DNA from: Bacteroidaceae bacterium
Lineage (GTDB): Bacteria > Bacteroidota > Bacteroidia > Bacteroidales > Bacteroidaceae
NCBI GenBank assembly: GCA_017548225.1
Contig: JAFYMV010000183.1
Span: 1 to 8,254 of the forward strand
Direction of reading: 5' to 3'
DNA length: 8,254 nt
Below, in pieces: positions 1 through 4,430 of this stretch (position 1 is its first letter; every line of letters begins with the position of its first letter). Under the pieces are notes generated by a model that saw only the letters and a list, made by a program, of their open reading frames with translations, was not told the origin of the DNA and did no database searches. A program made the translations under genes and the position numbers.

Positions 1-143
1 AGAGTCCTATGGCCTTTCATGTCTTTGCTCGTGCTATAAAGGTGATGTATCGCATCGGTGCGGCGCTGGAGCTCAAGCGTCTTGGCTATAAATTTGAGGA
101 GGTGAAGCTTCCTCCCCACTTTGGCTCCTTGCCCGAGTGCTGA
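1..143 (+). CDS. 3' end of an unrecognised protein gene (partial)
   Basis: An open frame enters from the left edge and stops at the TGA at 141-143, giving about 46 C-terminal residues. The tail is basic and aromatic in its first part (AFHVFARAIKVMYRIG, then LELKRLGYKFEEVKLPP) and ends in PEC. The codon choice and the strong terminator 48 bases further on support a real gene end. I do not recognise the family from this fragment, and no catalytic motif or membrane segment is visible. The start lies outside the window. Confidence 0.6.
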   Translation, partial: SPMAFHVFARAIKVMYRIGAALELKRLGYKFEEVKLPPHFGSLPEC

Positions 144-190
144 TGTATGGATGCGATGGTGCGATAATGCGAATTGCGCATTAAGATAAT

Positions 191-220
191 AAGAGGCAGT
201 CTTGATAGGCTGCCTCTTTT
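191..220 (+). terminator. Rho-independent terminator after the left-edge gene
   Basis: A perfect 9-base stem, AAGAGGCAG (191-199) and CTGCCTCTT (210-218), closes a 10-base loop and runs into TTTT. It lies 48 bases after the stop codon at 141-143 and most simply ends that transcript. The A residues on the left arm mean it may also work from the other side. Confidence 0.85.
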
Positions 221-410
221 AGTTCTTGGCTATGAACTGTGGGTGTTTAGTTGTGGGCTGTTTCTAAATATTCTAGAGCCCTAGGGACTAGAGGTTCTAT
301 ATCGGCTGGATAGGGTAAGGGCAGGGACGGTCATGGCTCGCGGCTTATTGTTCGTTGCTCATAGTTGATTATTCAAAGCCATGGCTTACCTCTCGAAGCT
401 ATATAAAATA
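221..410. other. Intergenic stretch without a gene
   Basis: I see no coding frame with sensible composition, no RNA gene and no promoter of the Bacteroides type between the terminator at 191-220 and the tRNA terminator at 412-438. It holds a perfect 12-base palindrome (AAGCCATGGCTT, 376-387) and three CTAG tetramers within 20 bases (273-291). Neither has an obvious role. Confidence 0.6.
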
Positions 411-411
411 A

Positions 412-438
412 AAAGAGATGAACTATGTTCATCTCTTT
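412..438 (-). terminator. Terminator of the tRNA-Arg transcript
   Basis: A perfect 12-base inverted repeat, AAAGAGATGAAC (412-423) and GTTCATCTCTTT (427-438), has a 3-base TAT loop. Read on the minus strand it begins 8 bases past the tRNA 3' end and is followed by a T-rich stretch (the complement of 402-415). This fits a factor-independent terminator for a monocistronic tRNA. Confidence 0.85.
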
Positions 439-446
439 GCTTTGAG

Positions 447-520
447 TGACTCCAATAGGATTCAAACCTATAACCTTTTGATCCGTAGTCAAATGCTCTA
501 TTCAGTTGAGCTATGGAGCC
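447..520 (-). tRNA. tRNA-Arg (anticodon ACG)
   Basis: Read on the minus strand, the 74 bases from 520 to 447 fold as a full cloverleaf. The acceptor stem is GGCTCCA with TGGAGTC (one G-T pair). The D arm is GCTC/GAGC, the anticodon stem TTTGA/TCAAA encloses the loop CTACGGA, and the T arm is ATAGG-TTTGAAT-CCTAT. The discriminator base is A. The anticodon at positions 34-36 is ACG, the arginine tRNA for CGN codons, where A34 is normally deaminated to inosine by TadA. The 3' CCA is not encoded (CTC follows), so it must be added after transcription. The gene stands alone with its own promoter and terminator. Confidence 0.96.
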
Positions 521-542
521 GTTGTTTTTCTCAATTGCGATG

Positions 543-573
543 CAAAGGTACTGCCTTTTTTTGAAACTGCAAA
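543..573 (-). promoter_or_regulatory. Consensus Bacteroides-type promoter of tRNA-Arg
   Basis: On the minus strand TTTG (570-573) is followed after exactly 19 bases by TACCTTTG (543-550). This matches both elements of the sigma-ABfr consensus (TTTG, 19-21 bases, TAnnTTTG) without a mismatch. Transcription would begin around 535-538, some 15 bases before the mature tRNA 5' end at 520. Confidence 0.88.
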
Positions 574-631
574 ATGTATCAATGATTTTTTTAATAAAAA
601 CATGCATTTTTCTTCTTTTCTCACTTTTTTA

Positions 632-659
632 AAAAAAAATCGGGCTTTTCTTGCCCTGA
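632..659 (-). terminator. Terminator of the patatin/phospholipase gene
   Basis: On the minus strand, about ten bases past the TAA at 668-670, GGGC (653-656) pairs with GCCC (642-645) across a 7-base loop. An uninterrupted T run (complement of 631-639) follows. The stem core is only four G-C pairs with a weak extension, but the position and T run are typical. It also separates this transcript from the tRNA promoter. Confidence 0.65.
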
Positions 660-667
660 AATGGGGC

Positions 668-2968
668 TTATTGCTCTATGAAGCGGTTGTTTTGCATGTA
701 CCAACCTAACGATATACCTATGCTGACCTCGCGTGGGGCTGAACTGTTGTGGTTAAGGTATGCGCTGACCACGAAGGTGGAGAATCGGCCCACGACGGAT
801 AGCTCCTCGATGTGCGATAGGGTAGAGAGTGGTTTTCCGTATTGTGCCTTTCCGGTCTCGGTAGGTATGATGGGGTAGAGCGGCACGAAGGCATAGGCCT
901 CGAAGCGTAGCTGCAGGTAGGGGGCAAGCATATAGATGGGCTTGACACCTGCTGCAAGGTATTGGTTGGCGCGGAAGGTGGGGTTGTAGGTAAAGAGCAT
1001 GCTTGGCGTAGGGGCGAAGGTGCCTGCCTGAAGCATGGTGGCGGTGTAGTTTTGTGCAAGGTTGCGCGATGAGTAGTAGCCTTCGGCATAGGTGCCCAGG
1101 ATGAAACGGTCATTGATGGGCAGGTAGCGCTGGTCCTTGATATTCAGCTGCAGCCACGAGATGTCCTCCTCTAAAGTCTCTCCACGCACTAGTGTGTCGG
1201 GCACATAAGTGTTGTTGCCGGTGAATATCTGTGCCAATATCTGTTGCGATACGCCCTTTGTGGCATACTGGGGGGTATTGAGCGAGTTGCGCTTGAAGAG
1301 TACCGAGCCGCCAAGCAAGTGGTATATGTTGGTGTCGTAGGCGGGGCTGTTCAGGTCGATAGCGCTGTTTTGTATGTAGCTGTCGGTGAGCTTGCCGTAG
1401 CCGATGCCAAACTCGGCTTTGTGCTGCGTCATGAAGGGGAGGGCGAGCTTTACCTTGCTGAAGCTCTCGGTTTGCTTGCTGAGCGCAGGGGTGGCATTGT
1501 CTTCCGAGAATAGGAAGCTCTGCTTGAAATGATTCAGTGTAGAGTGTGCGCCAATCACGCGGAGCGAGGTGGGTATCTTGGCCGAGAGGTTTACGCGCCC
1601 CATCAGCTGGATGTTGTTGTACATACGGCCAAACTGTCCGTCGAGCAGGATTTCGGTAGAGTGGCGCCCGATGTGGTTGTAGTTGAGTCCGTAGTAGATT
1701 TGGTTGATGCTGTTGGTTGACAGTCCGCCTCCGAATGCTAGGGCGAAATTGTCCTTCATGTCCACCTCGAGGTGCAGGTCGTAGGTCTTGGTCTTCGGGT
1801 TGTATGTGGCGGTGGGGAAGATCTCCTTGATGGCATTCTCTGACATCAATCTGAAATAGGCCCGCTTGAAGTCCTTGAATCGCACATAGCGATGTCCGGC
1901 AGGGCGTATCTCATTCATGATATACTGGCGCTGCTTGTCGGTGCTTCCGCTGATGGTGATGTTCTTGAAGATGACTTCGGGGAGTGTTTGCTTATATGCC
2001 TCGCGGCGTTTGTTGACTTCTGCCAGCGGTACGCTGCGCGGGATGTTTCTCTTGATGGAGTCTATCAGTTGCAGTGTGGTGGTGTACCCCAAGTCGAAGA
2101 GGTATTGTGCCTTGTCAAAGTCGAGCAGTCCCACCTCGTTGTCTAGGTCAAAGCTCATGAGTATGCCATTCGTGTCGGGCAGTTCATAGTTGCTCGCCTG
2201 CATGATGAGTGTCTCCACCTGGGCGGCAATGTTGTCAGCAGCGGCTTGTCCACGGTTGGTCGACACCACACTGCCGATGATATAGTCGGGGGCGAAGTCG
2301 CTCTTCATCACATTGGCCGGAAAGTTGTTGTATATGCCACCATCGTAAGCCAGCACACCATTTATCTTGATGGGGCGGAACACGAGCGGGAAGGTCATCG
2401 AGGCTCGTACGGAGTTGCCCAAGTCGCCTTGTGCAAATATGATTTCCTTCTTGTTGTACACATCGGCGGCCACGCATCGGAAGGGCACGAACAGGCTGTC
2501 GAAGTTCTCCTTGCAGGCCGCAGTGGCCTGTATGCATAGCTCCAGTATCTTGATGTTCATGTGTACGGGATCGATGAGGCTGATGGGCAGGGCTTGCACT
2601 TCGGCTTTCGATTCGTCCCATGTTGCTCTTATGGAGTAGAGTTCGGGGGTGGGCTCGTTCTGCTTGATGTAGTAGGTGTTGTCCTTATCTACCTCTCCGG
2701 AGTAGCATTGCTTGAACTCCTTTGACTCAATCAGCTCGAGCATCTCTTGCGGAGTATATCCCATAGCATATAGTCCGCCGATGATGGCGCCGATAGAGGT
2801 TCCGGTGATGTAGTCGATGGGGATGTCGTTCTCCTCGAGCGCCTGTATGATGCCGATGTGGGTGATACCTTTGGCACCGCCACCGCTCAAGACAAGTCCC
2901 ACCGACTGTGCATTGAGTGCACCGATGAGCAGTACAAGAGAGAGTATCAGACTGATGAGCCTTCGCAT
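668..2968 (-). CDS. Patatin-like phospholipase fused to a POTRA and outer-membrane beta-barrel
   Basis: This 766-residue protein is predicted to be a lipid acyl hydrolase carried to the outer membrane by its own barrel, the layout of PlpD/FplA-type (type Vd) proteins. A signal peptide spans residues 1-20 (two arginines, a leucine-rich core, LNA before the cut). The patatin domain follows at once, with the oxyanion loop GGGAKG (29-34), nucleophile Ser58 in GTSIG (56-60) and catalytic Asp209 in DGG (209-211), so the Ser-Asp dyad is intact. Residues about 330-405 look like one POTRA domain. About 407-766 are alternating beta strands typical of an Omp85/D15 barrel. The last residues (FIEQ) run three past the final aromatic residue. 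Whether the enzyme faces the periplasm or the outside, and its lipid substrate, cannot be seen. The start is the only ATG that leaves a complete signal peptide. Confidence 0.93.
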   Translation of the reverse strand: MRRLISLILSLVLLIGALNAQSVGLVLSGGGAKGITHIGIIQALEENDIPIDYITGTSIGAIIGGLYAMGYTPQEMLELIESKEFKQCYSGEVDKDNTYYIKQNEPTPELYSIRATWDESKAEVQALPISLIDPVHMNIKILELCIQATAACKENFDSLFVPFRCVAADVYNKKEIIFAQGDLGNSVRASMTFPLVFRPIKINGVLAYDGGIYNNFPANVMKSDFAPDYIIGSVVSTNRGQAAADNIAAQVETLIMQASNYELPDTNGILMSFDLDNEVGLLDFDKAQYLFDLGYTTTLQLIDSIKRNIPRSVPLAEVNKRREAYKQTLPEVIFKNITISGSTDKQRQYIMNEIRPAGHRYVRFKDFKRAYFRLMSENAIKEIFPTATYNPKTKTYDLHLEVDMKDNFALAFGGGLSTNSINQIYYGLNYNHIGRHSTEILLDGQFGRMYNNIQLMGRVNLSAKIPTSLRVIGAHSTLNHFKQSFLFSEDNATPALSKQTESFSKVKLALPFMTQHKAEFGIGYGKLTDSYIQNSAIDLNSPAYDTNIYHLLGGSVLFKRNSLNTPQYATKGVSQQILAQIFTGNNTYVPDTLVRGETLEEDISWLQLNIKDQRYLPINDRFILGTYAEGYYSSRNLAQNYTATMLQAGTFAPTPSMLFTYNPTFRANQYLAAGVKPIYMLAPYLQLRFEAYAFVPLYPIIPTETGKAQYGKPLSTLSHIEELSVVGRFSTFVVSAYLNHNSSAPREVSIGISLGWYMQNNRFIEQ

Positions 2969-2987
2969 GGTACCAAGTTTAATTCTG

Positions 2988-3016
2988 CTAATTTAGCGAT
3001 TGTTTTTCATCCGCAA
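2988..3016 (-). promoter_or_regulatory. Possible promoter of the phospholipase gene
   Basis: On the minus strand TTG (3014-3016) is followed after 18 bases by TAAATTAG (2988-2995), one mismatch from TAnnTTTG. Transcription would start about 15 bases before the ATG at 2968. A promoter is needed here because the sod terminator lies just upstream (3031-3072), but the match is imperfect. Confidence 0.4.
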
Positions 3017-3030
3017 TAATTATTTCGCAT

Positions 3031-3072
3031 AAAAAATGAGGAGGCGAGGTGTTTTTCTCCTCGTCCTCCTCT
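3031..3072 (-). terminator. Terminator of the superoxide dismutase gene
   Basis: The arms GAGGAGGCGAGG (3038-3049) and CCTCG-T-CCTCCTC (3059-3071) pair over 12 bases with one bulged base. On the minus strand a T run (complement of 3031-3036) follows. The structure lies about 60 bases past the sod stop codon and ends that transcript before the phospholipase gene. A short T run on the plus side makes weak two-way action possible, although no plus-strand gene precedes it. Confidence 0.82.
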
Positions 3073-3129
3073 TTTTATTGATATTATGGGAGATGATATG
3101 GGGCAGATAGCGCCTGTCATTTCCTCTTT

Positions 3130-3807
3130 TCATAGCGGGAGCCGGCTCTCTACGACATCCCAGTTGACGATGTTCCATAGCCCGTTGTAGTGGGCAGCCT
3201 TGTCGAAGGCGTAGTCAAGGTACCAGCTGTGCTCCCAGCAGTCAATACCGAATAGGGGTATCAATCCGTGTCGCCAGGGGTTGCCGCCACCTATCTCCTT
3301 GACGATTTGCAGTCGCCCCTCCATGTCTACGGCCAGCCACACCCATCCGCTGCCGAAGACGCTCATGGCAGCTTCTGTCATCTGCTTCTTGAATATATCC
3401 ATGCTGCCGAAATGGTAGTTGATGGCATTCAGTAGGCGTCGGCCAGGAGTTTTGTATTGTGACTCGGGAACGAACTGCTCAAAGTACAGTCGGTGATTCA
3501 TGATCTGTCCCGCATTGTTGAATATGGGTCCATCGGCAGCCTGCTGCACCACCTCTTCTACCAAGAGGCCCTCATACTCGCTGTCCTTTATCAGCTTGTT
3601 CAGGTTGTTTACATAGGCGGCAAAGTGTTTCCCGTGATGGTTTAGGATAGTTTCTTTACTGATGTACGGCTCCAGTCCGTCAGCAGGGTAGGGTAGTACG
3701 GGCAGCGTGTAGGCTGCTATCTTCATTGTAGTCATAAGGATTAGAGATATAAGGGTTGTATACATATGCAATGCTCTTTTGCTTTCTATAACCCCGCATG
3801 GGGGCAT
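3130..3807 (-). CDS. Iron/manganese superoxide dismutase with an unusual N-terminal extension
   Basis: The enzyme converts superoxide to oxygen and hydrogen peroxide. From the ATG at 3807 it has 225 residues, against about 193 for Bacteroides SodB. The metal ligands are present: His57 (HHGKH), His105 (MNHRLYF), and Asp189 and His193 (DCWEH). The AGQ at 99-101 and Gly187 two residues before the Asp ligand match the cambialistic Bacteroides/Porphyromonas type, which can use Fe or Mn. The canonical domain begins near residue 33. Before it lie a basic stretch (ESKRALH) and a hydrophobic run (TTLISLILMTTM), which may be a signal peptide. I chose 3807 because GGAAGG (3815-3820) sits seven bases upstream; ATGs at 3765, 3735 and 3726 are alternatives, the last giving a normal 198-residue cytoplasmic enzyme. 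It is divergent from the blaI-type gene. Confidence 0.93.
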   Translation of the reverse strand: MPPCGVIESKRALHMYTTLISLILMTTMKIAAYTLPVLPYPADGLEPYISKETILNHHGKHFAAYVNNLNKLIKDSEYEGLLVEEVVQQAADGPIFNNAGQIMNHRLYFEQFVPESQYKTPGRRLLNAINYHFGSMDIFKKQMTEAAMSVFGSGWVWLAVDMEGRLQIVKEIGGGNPWRHGLIPLFGIDCWEHSWYLDYAFDKAAHYNGLWNIVNWDVVESRLPL

Positions 3808-3830
3808 TTGTTCACCTTCCAACTAATAAT

Positions 3831-3860
3831 ATAAGTTAAAGTTTGGCAGCAGTTTACAAA
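3831..3860 (-). promoter_or_regulatory. Possible promoter of the superoxide dismutase gene
   Basis: On the minus strand TTTG (3857-3860) is followed after 18 bases by TAACTTAT (3831-3838), which keeps TAnnTT but not the final TG of the consensus. Transcription would begin near 3824. That gives a short leader containing the ribosome site GGAAGG (3815-3820) before the ATG at 3807, which agrees with the start chosen for sod. The -7 match is weak. Confidence 0.38.
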
Positions 3861-3862
3861 TT

Positions 3863-3875
3863 CTTAAAGTTTTAG
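3863..3875. promoter_or_regulatory. Candidate repressor operator 1 (sod/blaI intergenic)
   Basis: CTTAAAGTTTTAG is a near-palindrome with half-sites CTnAAA and TTTnAG. A close relative lies at 3920-3932 in inverted orientation. This copy sits exactly between the predicted -33 elements of the divergent sod (3857-3860) and blaI (3876-3878) promoters. Binding by the adjacent BlaI-type protein is inferred from position and symmetry. Confidence 0.45.
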
Positions 3876-3906
3876 TTGTAGGAATGAAAACAAATATTTT
3901 CCTTTG
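3876..3906 (+). promoter_or_regulatory. Probable promoter of the blaI-type operon
   Basis: TTG (3876-3878) is followed after 20 bases by TTCCTTTG (3899-3906), one mismatch from TAnnTTTG. Transcription would start around 3912, leaving a leader of about 25 bases that contains candidate operator 2 and ends at the ATG at 3937. No Shine-Dalgarno sequence is evident, as is common in Bacteroidota. Confidence 0.6.
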
Positions 3907-3919
3907 CGGCATAAATCAA

Positions 3920-3932
3920 CTAAAGTTTTAAG
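3920..3932. promoter_or_regulatory. Candidate repressor operator 2 (blaI leader)
   Basis: CTAAAGTTTTAAG is the inverted counterpart of the box at 3863-3875 (11 of 13 bases agree after reverse complement). Extending to 18 bases (3861-3878 against 3918-3935) gives 16 matches. It lies between the predicted transcription start and the blaI start codon, where a bound repressor would block transcription. Confidence 0.45.
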
Positions 3933-3936
3933 AATA

Positions 3937-4326
3937 ATGAAAAAGAACAAGGAACTTACCCGTGCTGAACTACAGATAATGAACATCTTGTGGGACTTGA
4001 AAAAGGCTACGGTCAATGAAGTGCTGGAGCGGTTTCCCGAGCCCAAGCCTGCCTACAACACTGTGCTCACCTTTTTGCGTATACTACGCGAGAAAGGGTA
4101 TGTAGCCAGTGAGGCCATTGGTAAGCAGCATCGCTTCTACCCTTTGGTGCAACATGCTGAATATAGTAGTCGATTTCTTCAGGGTGTAAAGGATACGCTC
4201 TTTCGTGGATCGGCAACTGATCTCGTCAATTTTTTTGTCAAGGAAGAAAATCTTTCGATTGAGGAGATAGATGAACTTATTTCGGTGTTGAGGAGTGAAA
4301 GTCATCTCCATGCCAAGAAAGGGTGA
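3937..4326 (+). CDS. BlaI/MecI-family transcriptional repressor
   Basis: The 129-residue protein is a dimeric winged-helix repressor of the type released when its partner M56 peptidase is activated. The N-terminal half carries the family pattern: LTRAELQIMNILWD (7-20), VNEVLERF (26-33), the recognition helix around YNTVLTFLRILREKGYV (40-56) and the wing with HRFYPLV (65-71). The C-terminal part (about 76-120) is the dimerisation helix region. It holds an Asn-Phe pair at 98-99 (LVNFFVKEENLS) within one residue of the place where staphylococcal BlaI and MecI are cut (Asn101-Phe102). I start at the ATG at 3937, because a longer frame from a TTG at 3904 would overlap the predicted -7 element and operator 2. 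The gene is probably cotranscribed with the M56 gene 104 bases downstream and may repress its own promoter. Confidence 0.93.
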   Translation: MKKNKELTRAELQIMNILWDLKKATVNEVLERFPEPKPAYNTVLTFLRILREKGYVASEAIGKQHRFYPLVQHAEYSSRFLQGVKDTLFRGSATDLVNFFVKEENLSIEEIDELISVLRSESHLHAKKG

Positions 4327-4430
4327 TTGGGGCTTTTTTGATATCTGAACAACTATAATAATTTATTGATTCGTTTATTCCCTGCCTGCAAATCGGGTGG
4401 AGTAGAGAAAACTTCTTAAAAGTCCTTATT

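Noticed and set aside
272..292. Three CTAG tetramers and CCCTAGGG as a regulator site or stem-loop
   Set aside because: The arms pair only with bulges and no gene start or promoter is near.
447..520. tRNA-Arg as an integration site for a mobile element
   Set aside because: No integrase, no direct repeat of the tRNA 3' end and no change in gene content are seen beside it.
386..607. A 73-codon minus-strand open frame across the tRNA region
   Set aside because: It reads straight through the tRNA-Arg gene, its terminator and its promoter; the frame is fortuitous.
718..1113. Long alternative frames inside the phospholipase gene, on both strands
   Set aside because: They are low-complexity or unnatural in composition and overlap a gene whose domains are unmistakable.
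3855..3880. TACA (3855-3858) and TGTA (3877-3880) as a staphylococcal-type BlaI/MecI operator
   Set aside because: The half-sites are 18 bases apart instead of 2, so they do not form the known TACAnnTGTA core.
3904..3936. Upstream TTG start for the BlaI-type gene, adding 11 residues
   Set aside because: The extension overlaps the predicted -7 element and operator 2; family members begin close to the helix-turn-helix, as with the ATG at 3937.
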